Source of the DNA: Lachnospiraceae bacterium UBA7110
GTDB taxonomy: Bacteria; Bacillota; Clostridia; Lachnospirales; Lachnospiraceae
Direction: 5' to 3'
Assembly: GCA_002492295.1 (NCBI GenBank)
Contig: DKYC01000131.1
Location: 1 to 40,438, forward strand
Length of the DNA: 40,438 nt
Shown: positions 32,321 to 40,358 of the stretch, piece after piece
Position numbering within the stretch: position 1 is the first letter of the stretch
Layout of the letters: each line of letters opens with the position of its first letter
Position numbers and translations under genes: made by a program
Notes under the pieces: model-generated
The model's input: only the letters and a program-made list of their open reading frames with translations
Told to the model about the DNA's origin: nothing
Databases searched by the model: none

Positions 32321-32610
32321 ATGCAGAAAACAGACGACAAGACACGACAAAAAATCCTGCTGGTTGAGGATGATGTGGAAATCAGCGATATGCTGAAAAA
32401 TTTTTTGGAAACGGAGCAATTTGCGGTCGTAACCACGTATGACGGGAAATGCGCCTTCGAGCAGTTTTTTGCCGAACAATGTTATCACAAAGGGCGCGTT
32501 TACCATTAATTTGAGTGACTATTCCGTATCGAAGAACGGAGAGAAGATTGAGCTGACGGCAAAGGAATTTGATATTTTAAAGCTGCTGATGAAAAATCCA
32601 AAGAAGGTAT
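32321..32610 (+). pseudogene. Remnant of an OmpR-type response regulator
   Basis: After GAGGAG (32305-32310) and ATG 32321, the frame gives the start of a REC domain (KILLVEDDVEISDMLKNFLE, VVTTYDGKCAFEQFFAEQ) and then ends at a TAA at 32507-32509. In the +1 frame a stretch begins at about 32478 that is clearly the start of a PhoB/OmpR winged helix (GAFTINLSDYSVSKNGEKIE, LTAKEFDILKLLMKNPKKV). The phospho-acceptor Asp, the rest of REC and the recognition helix are missing. So an internal deletion with frameshift removed about 70 residues, and a second deletion cut the end. It cannot make a working regulator. Confidence 0.85.
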
Positions 32611-32751
32611 GTGGTTACGTTTGTGACGCAGGGGAATATCGGTTCGGCGACGCTGGTGAATAACGTGCCATTTTACGGGATGCTGCTTGTGATTGCGGCG
32701 TGGGCCGCATTTTTGTCAGTACACCGCGTGGAAACCAGGGATTTGCCGTAG
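32611..32751 (+). pseudogene. Remnant of an ABC-permease C-terminus
   Basis: Directly after the winged-helix fragment, in another frame, 46 codons read VVTFVTQGNIGSATLVNNVP, FYGMLLVIAAWAAFLSVHRV, ETRDLP and a TAG stop. The hydrophobic helix followed by a short basic tail looks like the last transmembrane segment of a FtsX/BceB-type or related permease. It has no start or ribosome site of its own. A fusion of a regulator head to a permease tail is what a large deletion through a regulator-kinase-ABC-transporter cassette would leave. The family of the permease is a guess from 46 residues. Confidence 0.6.
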
Positions 32752-32963
32752 ATGCATGGGATTATGATAATGGCTTTTATGGGACAGGACAGCATGAATA
32801 TTGTCGGGGAGGAATGCTGGTAAATATATACAGGAAGCACTGTAGATTCAATACGGTTTCCAGTCGATTCGTGTCAGAATGTCTGTTTTTCAAGAGTACT
32901 GCGGTATACTGATTTTGAATACCGGAAAACACGGCAAATATTGAAATTTAGGAGGATTTGAAC
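32752..32963 (+). other. Gap with possible degraded coding sequence
   Basis: No intact gene. One frame gives IQEAL, a stop, then QYGFQSIRVRMSVFQEYCGI and LILNTGKHGKY before a stop at about 32940, which looks like decayed coding sequence with an in-frame stop at 32843-32845. No identity can be given. The downstream end must also contain the promoter of the LysM gene, but no clear hexamer pair stands out. Confidence 0.4.
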
Positions 32964-33752
32964 ATGAAGGGAAAGAATTTGGCAAAAGGTTTACTGGCAA
33001 CCGCCGCATTAGCGCTTACAATCATGGCAGTGCCCGCTTCGACTGTGAAGGCAGAGGGAGCACAAAGCACATATACTGTCGAGCGCGGAGATAATCTCAG
33101 CAAGATTGCAAAAAAGATTTACGGCGACGAGAAGCTGTGGAGAGTTATCTATAATGCAAATTCATCGGTCGTAAAAGATGATTATATCATTTACAACACA
33201 CAGGTACTTATCATTCCTGCAGTTGAAAACAATCAGGGACAGACAGTAACAACGCCGGCTCCTGCGGTAACAACATCAGCCCCGGCGGAAACAGCCCCGG
33301 TTCCGGCAACACCTGATCAGGCGGCGGCAACACCGGCACCGGAAACGCAGACACCCGCACCGGCTCCGGCACCTTCGCAGCAGGAATACACATTAGATTA
33401 CAATGCAATTGCTTCATGGGTAGACGGTGGATTTATCGGGGTAGACGCATCGAACTCCCCGGTAGTCATGGCACTGGATGCGGAAAGTGAATATGCAGTC
33501 ATTATCTTTGGCGATAACAGTGATATGACAGCCGTCAGCTTCGTAGGTCCGATTACATATACGGATGAATTTGCTACGATTACGGATGAAACAAATGGTT
33601 TAGCATTGACATTCTCAGTTGCGGAAGTCAATGATACAACGCTTGCACTTGATATGGGCGATGTGGGCTCGGCAGTAATTGCAGCCGCGGCGAAAGAAGA
33701 CGTATTAAGTGTAATCAAAATTGCAATTGAAAATTATAAGCATGTTGCATAA
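32964..33752 (+). CDS. Secreted LysM-domain protein
   Basis: A 262-residue exported protein. Signal peptide 1-31 (KGLLATAALALTIMAVPAST, then VKAEG with an AxA-like cleavage), one LysM domain at about 37-85 (YTVERGDNLSKIAKKIYGDE, NSSVVKDDYIIYNTQVLIIP), a Pro/Thr/Ala linker (about 90-140) with PAPA repeats, then a beta-rich domain of about 120 residues (SWVDGGFIGVDASNSPVVMA, FVGPITYTDEFATITDETNG). LysM binds peptidoglycan, so the protein should sit in the cell wall. The C-terminal domain is not recognised. ATG 32964 lies 8 bases after GGAGG (32951-32955); a TTG two codons earlier is less likely. A terminator follows, so it is monocistronic. Confidence 0.9.
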   Translation: MKGKNLAKGLLATAALALTIMAVPASTVKAEGAQSTYTVERGDNLSKIAKKIYGDEKLWRVIYNANSSVVKDDYIIYNTQVLIIPAVENNQGQTVTTPAPAVTTSAPAETAPVPATPDQAAATPAPETQTPAPAPAPSQQEYTLDYNAIASWVDGGFIGVDASNSPVVMALDAESEYAVIIFGDNSDMTAVSFVGPITYTDEFATITDETNGLALTFSVAEVNDTTLALDMGDVGSAVIAAAAKEDVLSVIKIAIENYKHVA

Positions 33753-33786
33753 TTATTGAAGATGATTTTATCTATAATGCACAGTG

Positions 33787-33825
33787 AAAAACGGGAAGCG
33801 GCTTTGCCTGCCTTCCCGTTTTTTC
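33787..33825 (+). terminator. Rho-independent terminator of the LysM gene
   Basis: AAAAACGGGAAG (33787-33798) pairs perfectly with CTTCCCGTTTTT (33812-33823), loop of 13, ending in a run of six T. It lies about 35 bases after the stop. Confidence 0.9.
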
Positions 33826-34038
33826 TACACAGTAATATAAATAATTTTATGTGTACATTTTTTGGATGGAAGTGTCGATTCAATGCAAATGGGGGGCGAT
33901 TCATGCTTATTCGGTCCTTTTGGGGGCATGTTCCTGTAAACTGTTCCCGTAGCAGTTTTAAGCTTACATAAAAGGGCGGAATCGAATTGCTGCAAAGAGA
34001 ACAAGAAGTATTATTGAAGAAAGAAGAGGGAGAACACG

Positions 34039-34806
34039 ATGAAAAAGAAAATGGTATCAGTAGTTTTGGCAGTTGTAATGACAGCAAGCTTATTAACAGC
34101 GTGCGGAGGCGACAAGGGAGCAAACACGCCGGCATCAGCACCTGCAGCGGCACCTGCGGCGACAACGCCTGCTCCGGCACAGACAGCACCTGCGGCAGAC
34201 GATACGAAGGCGGATACGCCGGACACGACAGAGGGAGAAATGGTTTCCGATGAAATCTTTGAAACGTTACAGGAGAATTATGGTATTTTGGTAGAGTACC
34301 ATGATGCGGTAGCGGAATTGTATAACAGTGATGAAATCGCAGCAAATCCGGATATTGAAGAGGCAATGTCTCAGGCGTATGACATTATTGAGCAGATGGG
34401 GGAAATTACGCAGGATACGCTTACGGAGGACGACGCAATCGTTTTGAACGATTCCATGGCTGACCTGATTGACGCTTTTTCGATGATTGTAGACGGAATG
34501 GAGCCGGCGCAGGAAACAGGTACACAGGCGGCAGAAGGGGAAATGGTATCGGATGAAACGTTTGCGGCACTGCAGGAAAACTACGGTCTTTTGACACAGG
34601 CTTATGACGCAGTGGCGGAGGCGTATAACAGTGACGAAATTGCGGCAAACCCGGAAATTGAGGATGCAATGAATCAGGCATATGACATCATTGAGCAGAT
34701 GGGGGAAATTACACAGGACACAATAACGGAGGAGGATGCGGAAGCGCTTGCTGAGCTTATGGTCGGTATTGTCGATGTTCTTCAGGCGGTTGCTGACGAA
34801 ATGTAA
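34039..34806 (+). CDS. Lipoprotein composed of a 90-residue tandem duplication
   Basis: A 255-residue lipoprotein. Signal with lipobox LLTAC (C22), a Pro/Ala/Thr-rich tether (about 25-64), then two copies of an acidic, helical unit: copy 1 from EGEMVSDEIFETLQENYG at codon 65, copy 2 from EGEMVSDETFAALQENYG at codon 166, joined by a short Gln/Thr linker. By eye, 60 of 90 positions are identical, and YNSDEIAANP and AYDIIEQMGEITQDT are identical in both. No known family is recognised; such units are often seen on the outside of clostridial membranes as small helical bundles. ATG 34039 follows GAGGG at 34026-34030. It has its own terminator, so it is a single gene. Function unknown. Confidence 0.88.
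   Translation: MKKKMVSVVLAVVMTASLLTACGGDKGANTPASAPAAAPAATTPAPAQTAPAADDTKADTPDTTEGEMVSDEIFETLQENYGILVEYHDAVAELYNSDEIAANPDIEEAMSQAYDIIEQMGEITQDTLTEDDAIVLNDSMADLIDAFSMIVDGMEPAQETGTQAAEGEMVSDETFAALQENYGLLTQAYDAVAEAYNSDEIAANPEIEDAMNQAYDIIEQMGEITQDTITEEDAEALAELMVGIVDVLQAVADEM
34231..34500 (+). repeat. Copy 1 of the 270-bp intragenic tandem duplication
   Basis: Encodes 90 residues from EGEMVSDEIF to SMIVDGM. At DNA level the middle part is nearly identical to copy 2, for example CATTGAGCAGATGGGGGAAA in the second and a one-base variant here, while the end has diverged. Confidence 0.85.
34534..34803 (+). repeat. Copy 2 of the 270-bp intragenic tandem duplication
   Basis: Encodes 90 residues from EGEMVSDETF to AVADEM, 67 percent identical (hand count) to the first unit, which ends 33 bases upstream. 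Confidence 0.85.
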
Positions 34807-34828
34807 TTTCCAGACGAATAAAATTATG

Positions 34829-34865
34829 AAAACGGAGTCGCTGTTTTTTGGCAGCTCCGTTTTTT
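34829..34865 (+). terminator. Terminator of the duplicated-domain lipoprotein gene
   Basis: ACGGAG (34832-34837) plus CTG (34841-34843), with a three-base bulge, pair with CAG (34852-34854) and CTCCGT (34855-34860), followed by five T. It lies about 25 bases after the stop. Confidence 0.85.
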
Positions 34866-34993
34866 CGTTATCGAATTTGCTTTGCGGGCTTGTTTGCGCA
34901 CATCATTTGTATGCGTACTAAAATTTGCATTTGTCTGTATCCTCCAATTGTGATATGGTATTAAGGAATAGGTCTTAAAGGGGATGGGAGCAT

Positions 34994-36097
34994 ATGCGGA
35001 TAGTGACTTGTGATGCAGAGCAGGGTTTGGTGTTTAGAAACCGTGAAGGTATCGTCAAGGTATTCTTTGAAAAGCTGGAATATGTGGAAGTTATCAATAA
35101 AACAGTGTCCTTTTATTTGACGGATGGTACAGTCCGTGAGGTGACAGCCGCCTTGGGGGATTTTGAGGACAGACTGTTGGCAAGACCTGAGTTCTTAAAA
35201 ATCCACCGCTCTTATTTGGTCAATCTCAATCATATTGAAGCGATTGATACAAACGGCATTGTGACAAAAAGCGGACACAGTATTCCGCTGTCAAGACTGC
35301 GCCGCAGTCAGGTACAGGACGTTTACGTGAGCTTTCTGAATCGGGAAAAAACAAAGACGGATATACAGACGACGACACCGGATTGCACAAAACGTGCCGA
35401 CGGGGCATGGCGGATTTTACTGGTGGATGACGAACCGTCCGATGGTGCCTTTTGGGCGGATATCCTGCGTGCGCACGGCTGTATGGTGCAGTTTGTAAAA
35501 GACGGGGAGACGGCATTGGAGCTGGCGTCAAAGGAGCAGTACGACTGTGTTTTGCTGGATGTAATGCTTTCCGGTGAAAACGGTTTTTATATCTGTGAAA
35601 AACTTCACAGGATGACATCTGCTCCGGTTATCTTTTTAAGCTGTGTCACCGAGCCGGACAGGCAGGTGGAAGGTTTTGCGGCAGGCGGGATTGATTATAT
35701 TACAAAGGATACTTCTGCTGCGCTATTTTGGGCGAAGGTGGAAACGCGTATCCGGCTGTCCGTGTCCGAACGCATGAAAGTTTCGTATGGGGCACTTTCC
35801 ATGGATTTGACACAGCGCAGGGTTACGGTTAACGGAAATGAGATTTTTCTTACGCCTGTTGAGTTTGATATTTTATGGAAACTTTCAGAACAGACAGAAC
35901 ATATTTTCACGCCGGAAGAGATTTTTGGCGCGATTTGGAACGGGCAGCCTTGGGATGGCGGTCAGATGGTACAGACACACATGTCGCGTCTGCGGCGGAA
36001 ACTGGAAAAGGCGTGTGAAGAGCACTCCTATATTGAAACAGTCTGGGGACAGGGCTATCGCTTTGTGCCTGAAAATAGTGTGGCGGATTTCAAATAA
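34994..36097 (+). CDS. Response regulator with LytTR, REC and OmpR-type winged helix
   Basis: A 367-residue regulator with two DNA-binding domains. LytTR at about 10-115: FFEKLEYVEVINKTVSFYLT, FLKIHRSYLVNLNHI (the conserved HRSYLVN) and IPLSR. Linker of about 25 residues. REC at 139-255: ILLVDDEP (D145, D146), phospho-acceptor D189 in VLLDVMLSGENG, Ser-Cys in place of the usual Thr/Ser switch (FLSC), K238 in ITKD. Winged helix at 262-358: LTPVEFDILWKL, MSRLRRKLEKA, TVWGQGYRFVPE. Normally LytTR or the winged helix follows REC; here both are present at opposite ends. GATGGGAG precedes ATG 34994. A sensor kinase follows 44 bases later. The organisation suggests binding to two kinds of DNA site; whether both domains act is unknown. 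Confidence 0.92.
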   Translation: MRIVTCDAEQGLVFRNREGIVKVFFEKLEYVEVINKTVSFYLTDGTVREVTAALGDFEDRLLARPEFLKIHRSYLVNLNHIEAIDTNGIVTKSGHSIPLSRLRRSQVQDVYVSFLNREKTKTDIQTTTPDCTKRADGAWRILLVDDEPSDGAFWADILRAHGCMVQFVKDGETALELASKEQYDCVLLDVMLSGENGFYICEKLHRMTSAPVIFLSCVTEPDRQVEGFAAGGIDYITKDTSAALFWAKVETRIRLSVSERMKVSYGALSMDLTQRRVTVNGNEIFLTPVEFDILWKLSEQTEHIFTPEEIFGAIWNGQPWDGGQMVQTHMSRLRRKLEKACEEHSYIETVWGQGYRFVPENSVADFK

Positions 36098-36141
36098 AAG
36101 CAGAATAAAAACGGAAGAGGAACCGGAGGGAGGAGGTGCGC

Positions 36142-38058
36142 ATGAAACGGCGAAGGAGTTTGTGGAGACAGGCGTTGATTGTAATGACGATGCTGGCGGT
36201 CTTTTTTTCGCTGCTTTTTTATGCGGACAATAAATACCAGACACCGCCTCCTTATGGAAAATCCGGGATTATTACGTTAAATGAGCAGGACTTACAGCGG
36301 GATAATCCGGTCTTTTTGATTGACGGCTGGCTGCTTACGGATGCGCTTGTTGCGGATAAGCCGACGTATATCGGAGAATTTTCAAATCTGCAGCGGGGGG
36401 ATTTGTCTGTTTTGCCGCATGGGAAGGCAAGCTACCGGATAACACTGCGCTATGAAGGCGCGCCGCAGATTGTGGCGGTTGATTTTTGGCAGCTTTCATT
36501 GGAGTATGTCATTTCATTAGACGGAACACGGCTTTCAGAGGGCAGGGGCAATGCTCAGGTTTTGTTTCTGCTGACGCCGGGCGACCATGTTTTAACAGTG
36601 GAAACGCTCTCGAAGACGGGGTATTACAGTGGAATGTATTTTCCGCCTGCCATAAGCCGAGTGGAAACAATCCGGCAGATGAATGAGGTACGGGGGTTTG
36701 CATATGCTTTGGCGTTTGTCCTTCCGCTCGCACTTGCGGTATTTACGCTTTTTCTATGGCGTCAGGGAGGAGCGCTCAGCCGTTGGTTCGGGTGGCTGTG
36801 CTGCTGCTATGCGCTTTACATGTCCCGGTATTTTGTGCTTCTTTTTGCGCTGCCCGTGGTACAATACTGGTTTTTGGTGCAAAGCTTTGCGCTGTATGGT
36901 TTGTGTTTTGGTGTGGTGCAGCTTACGGTGCTGGCATTTGGCGGTGACAAGAGCAGGGTATGGCGCTGGATGCGGGCGGTTTTTGCGGCACTGTCAGCGG
37001 TTCTGTTATTGCTGTGTCTGCTGATACCGCGGTTTTCGTGGGCGGTTTTCGTGCATGGAAGACTGACAGACTGTTACTACATCGTTGTTTTTTTCACAAC
37101 TGTTTTTTTTGCGGTGCGGGGATTAACGGAAAACAGTTGGGAAAGCCGTTACACACTGACGGGGTGTATGGTGTTTGGCAGCGGATTATTTGTCAACCTT
37201 TTTTTCTCCAACCGTTTTGAGCCAATCCGCTTTTTGTGGCAGTTTGAATGGTGCGGACTTATACTGGTATTGCTGTTTGGCGCGATGATGGTGTCGCGCA
37301 GCCGCCGCATGCTGCGGGAAAATGAGATGCTTACCAACCATTTGGAGGAGCAGGTGAAAAAGCGCACGGAGGAGGTTACGCAGCTTTTAAAGGAACGCAA
37401 GGCATTTTTCTCGGATTTGGCGCATGATTTGAAGGCTCCGGTATTTGCAACGCAGGCGTTTATTGAGGCGATTCGCAAAAGCGGTGTGGGAGTAGATACA
37501 GAGTTGCAGGGGTACTTAAACCAGGCGCAGGAAAAGCAGTGGGAACTGGCAAGGCGTCTTCAGGGGCTTTCCGCAATCAATGCGCTTGATAAAATTGAAG
37601 AGGAACATGTCAGGGTATCTTTGAAAGAACTGTTTTTAGAAATTTATGCGACATTTCATGGGGAGGCAGAAGTGCAGTCCGTGTTTCTGATTGTGGAACC
37701 GCCCAGGCAGGATGTGTTTTTGATGGCGCAGCCCCAAAAGCTGGATATTTTGTTTGAGAACCTGATTTATAATGCGCTCAGGGCAACGCCCCGCAACGGG
37801 CGCATTACGATAGCTGCCCGTATTGAGGGTGACAAAATCCGTGTGTTTGTGGAGGATACCGGGTGCGGTATCCCCGAGGAGGAGCTGCCGTTTGTTTTCC
37901 GCCGGTTTTATGTGGGCGCAAATAATAAGGAGAGCGGAACGGGACTGGGCTTATATATTGTGCATGGTATTGTGGCGGAGCTGGGCGGCACGATTGATGT
38001 TTCTTCAACGGTTGGCAGGGGCACGAAATTTACGATGACGTTTCCTGCGCTGCTTTAG
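36142..38058 (+). CDS. Sensor histidine kinase with 7TM-type membrane sensor
   Basis: A 638-residue membrane kinase. TM1 at about 10-27, an extracellular beta-rich region of about 150 residues (FWQLSLEYVISLDGTRLSEG, LTPGDHVLTVETLSKTGYYS) and then about seven hydrophobic helices to about 390, the 7TMR-DISM plan, like the larger kinase at 7293. A coiled coil (NHLEEQVKKRTEEVTQLLKE) leads to HisKA with FFSDLAHDLKAPVF (H428) and an HATPase with NLIYNALRATPRNG, EDTGCGIPEEELPFVFRRFY and GTGLGLYIVHGIVAELGG. GGAGGGAGGAGG precedes ATG 36142; a GTG two codons upstream overlaps that motif and is unlikely. It partners the LytTR-REC-winged-helix regulator. Its stop codon overlaps the convergent surface-protein gene by 4 bases. 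Confidence 0.93.
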   Translation: MKRRRSLWRQALIVMTMLAVFFSLLFYADNKYQTPPPYGKSGIITLNEQDLQRDNPVFLIDGWLLTDALVADKPTYIGEFSNLQRGDLSVLPHGKASYRITLRYEGAPQIVAVDFWQLSLEYVISLDGTRLSEGRGNAQVLFLLTPGDHVLTVETLSKTGYYSGMYFPPAISRVETIRQMNEVRGFAYALAFVLPLALAVFTLFLWRQGGALSRWFGWLCCCYALYMSRYFVLLFALPVVQYWFLVQSFALYGLCFGVVQLTVLAFGGDKSRVWRWMRAVFAALSAVLLLLCLLIPRFSWAVFVHGRLTDCYYIVVFFTTVFFAVRGLTENSWESRYTLTGCMVFGSGLFVNLFFSNRFEPIRFLWQFEWCGLILVLLFGAMMVSRSRRMLRENEMLTNHLEEQVKKRTEEVTQLLKERKAFFSDLAHDLKAPVFATQAFIEAIRKSGVGVDTELQGYLNQAQEKQWELARRLQGLSAINALDKIEEEHVRVSLKELFLEIYATFHGEAEVQSVFLIVEPPRQDVFLMAQPQKLDILFENLIYNALRATPRNGRITIAARIEGDKIRVFVEDTGCGIPEEELPFVFRRFYVGANNKESGTGLGLYIVHGIVAELGGTIDVSSTVGRGTKFTMTFPALL

Positions 38059-40253
38059 GATTTTTTATCAGTCCTGCCTTTTGCCCTGCGGATATATAAG
38101 GCAACGCCAAATCCGATGACTGCGGCTGCCATGATGAAAAGAAACAATGGATGTTTGCCGGTGTCTGCAGTATAGTCCGTTTTTTCTGTTTGGCCGGAGG
38201 GCGCCAGGGCGGCGGTCAGTTTGTTTTCGGCAGGGGGCGTTTCCAAAGAGGCGGCGCTTTCTGTGTTGATTCCGGTCTGCATGTCAGCCGTACCGGTCGT
38301 TTCCAAAACGTTTTCCTTGACACCGCTGGCAACTGCAGCCTGCACTTTATCGGGTATCTTCATGAAGGCGGAATCCTTTGGTCTGTCAGCCGTCTGTTTG
38401 TTTTCTGTTGTCTGTTGGTTTTGGGAATCGGGCTGCGCTGATTGCCCTGTTGTATTTTCTGTTGTCATATTTTCTATTGTTTGGCTTGGAGACAGATTTG
38501 GACTCTGTTCTTCTTTTTTTGTATCCGTATTTTGGGGCAGGTTCGGGCGCTGTCCTTCCGGTGTGCTGTCGCCTTTGTTTGCTGCTCCGGCGTTGCTTTC
38601 ATTTCCGCCCGCACCGCCTAGCTTTGGCAGATTGAGCGGTTTCTCATAAGTACTCGGATATGCGAGGATTAACTGCTGCCCGTTGTAAACGCCGCCTTTT
38701 ATCTTGAGACCGACAAAGAAAGGCGTGGGTTGTTTTCCTGCGGTTTGTGCGGCCAAATAAGACCGATAGGGTTCCTGTTCATTGTCTAACACGAGTGCGT
38801 ATCCGCTGTTTGCAGTGGACGGCTGGGCATTGACTGCGTCCAGCAGCGCAAGTCCGCAGCGTTTGGGGAGCTTTGTCCATTTCTTTTCATTTTCAGAAAT
38901 CGTATATACCTGAATAGATGTAGCGCCGGTTGGTTTTTGATGAAATGCCAGTTCCAGTCCTTCCCATTCTTCGGTCAGGACCCCGGTCGGTTTTTCATCT
39001 TTGGATACGACATTTAAAACCAGTCTTACCTCGTCCGTAATAAAAAAATCGCTTTCAATGCCAAGCGGTTCATCAAGCCGAAAGATGCCGACAGGCGTGC
39101 GTACTAAAGTGTCGGCGGGTATAATGATTTCCTCTGCCGCATCCTCAATAGTCACGCTTTCTCCGGCAATAAGTGAAGGGAGTGACAGGGTTTTCCAGGT
39201 AACGGGACAATCGATAATGCCCGTCGCATAAGCGTTTCCTTTTTTCATAAACTGAACCTCAACCGGAATCGTAGCCGGTAAGACAGTTGTTATCTCTTTT
39301 GGCGTTGCTGTTTCTTTTACGGTAATCTGATACCTGCCATAATAGCGAAACGGTCTCGTTTCACGTACACGTACGTTGGAAGCGAACATTGCGGAAGCTG
39401 TTATTTCTTCGGGAAGAGGCTGCGGGGCGCCCCGGTCAATCAGTACAGACTGTGTTTCATAAAGAATGCCGTTATTATCAGTGAGATGCAGCTTTAAATA
39501 AAAACAATCCAAAGAGCCTCCCAAATAACTTTTGAGCGGTTCAAAGTTGGAATGGAGACAGATAAGACGTTTCGTTTCCACAACATCAGATGCTTCAATC
39601 ATCTGTAAATCCCATGTTACGTCGCATTCCTGATATGATTTATTGTTTTGTGAGGTGAGCGGTTGGATTTGGACGATACCGGGCGGAAATTCCGTAAAGG
39701 TTCCCACTACGCAATAACCTTGGGGATTATATTCAATGCCCGCATGGAACTCGAGTAGTTCTGTTTCCTTTGTCGCGGCTTCCTGTTCCTGCAGTGCTGT
39801 TTCGGCGGGCTGTACAAGCACTTCTTCCTCTGCAGTGCTTTGTGTAATATCTGCTGTTTCCTGAAGGGATGCTTCGTTTTGTGTAATCGCTTCTTTACTG
39901 ACAATATCCTGCGTATTCTCCGTCAGTTCCTGCAATGCCGTTTCGTAAGAAGATGATGATATGCAGGGGTATTCTTCCGTTACCGTTATTCTTTCCTGTG
40001 ATACTTCCTCATCTGATGGCAGGAATGCCTGCGTTTCTGTCATAAATTCCTCTGTTACCAGTTCTGCTGATGTCAGAGGCTGTGTCTCTTCTGGCATTTC
40101 TTCCTCAAATATTAAAACGTTTTCCTGCGGATCAGCTGTTTCTTCCGGCATGCTGTCCGCATTTACAGTCAATGCCGGGAAGTTGTCTGTAAGAAGAATC
40201 AGTGTAGTGAATATGGCAGCAGCTTTAGCAATTGTTTTTTTCCTTAGTTTCAT
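38055..40253 (-). CDS. Large surface protein with C-terminal membrane anchor
   Basis: A 732-residue exported protein. Signal peptide about 1-33 (AAAIFTTLILLTDNFPALTV, then NADS), a Glu/Thr/Gln-rich low-complexity region to about 170 with repeated LQE and ETQ patterns, then beta-rich domains (about 165-545: EFHAGIEYNPQGYCVVGTFT, ITASAMFASNVRVRETRPFR, LPATIPVEVQFMKKGNAYAT), a long Asn/Gln/Thr/Pro-rich spacer (about 555-690) and a final helix (FLFIMAAAVIGFGVALYI) with a basic tail RRAKGRTDKKS. YTADTGKH just before the helix looks like a degenerate sortase signal. No enzyme motif is seen; an adhesin or cell-surface sensor is a guess. The ribosome site GGAG lies 12 bases before ATG 40253. Confidence 0.85.
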   Translation of the reverse strand: MKLRKKTIAKAAAIFTTLILLTDNFPALTVNADSMPEETADPQENVLIFEEEMPEETQPLTSAELVTEEFMTETQAFLPSDEEVSQERITVTEEYPCISSSSYETALQELTENTQDIVSKEAITQNEASLQETADITQSTAEEEVLVQPAETALQEQEAATKETELLEFHAGIEYNPQGYCVVGTFTEFPPGIVQIQPLTSQNNKSYQECDVTWDLQMIEASDVVETKRLICLHSNFEPLKSYLGGSLDCFYLKLHLTDNNGILYETQSVLIDRGAPQPLPEEITASAMFASNVRVRETRPFRYYGRYQITVKETATPKEITTVLPATIPVEVQFMKKGNAYATGIIDCPVTWKTLSLPSLIAGESVTIEDAAEEIIIPADTLVRTPVGIFRLDEPLGIESDFFITDEVRLVLNVVSKDEKPTGVLTEEWEGLELAFHQKPTGATSIQVYTISENEKKWTKLPKRCGLALLDAVNAQPSTANSGYALVLDNEQEPYRSYLAAQTAGKQPTPFFVGLKIKGGVYNGQQLILAYPSTYEKPLNLPKLGGAGGNESNAGAANKGDSTPEGQRPNLPQNTDTKKEEQSPNLSPSQTIENMTTENTTGQSAQPDSQNQQTTENKQTADRPKDSAFMKIPDKVQAAVASGVKENVLETTGTADMQTGINTESAASLETPPAENKLTAALAPSGQTEKTDYTADTGKHPLFLFIMAAAVIGFGVALYIRRAKGRTDKKS

Positions 40254-40349
40254 ATGTAGATATACTCCATTTTAAAAATCAAAATTGTAACAGTTCACGC
40301 AGTTTCAAATACATTTCACGCCTGTGGCGTTTTTGGGGCATTGTGTTAA

Positions 40350-40358
40350 TGGTATAAT
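40350..40358 (+). promoter_or_regulatory. Extended -10 promoter pointing out of the right edge
   Basis: TGGTATAAT at 40350-40358 is an extended -10 with a perfect hexamer; the -35 region (TTTTTG) is poor. It reads to the right, divergent from the surface-protein gene, and would serve a gene beyond the window. No coding start is visible in the remaining 80 AT-rich bases. Confidence 0.5.

Noticed and set aside
32439..32663. Reading the winged-helix fragment as a separate small regulator gene
   Set aside because: It lacks the second half of the DNA-binding domain, has no plausible start and runs into permease-derived sequence in the wrong frame.
33756..33971. 71-codon frame between the LysM and lipoprotein genes
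   Set aside because: It runs through the terminator hairpin at 33787-33823, lacks a ribosome site and has no recognisable pattern.
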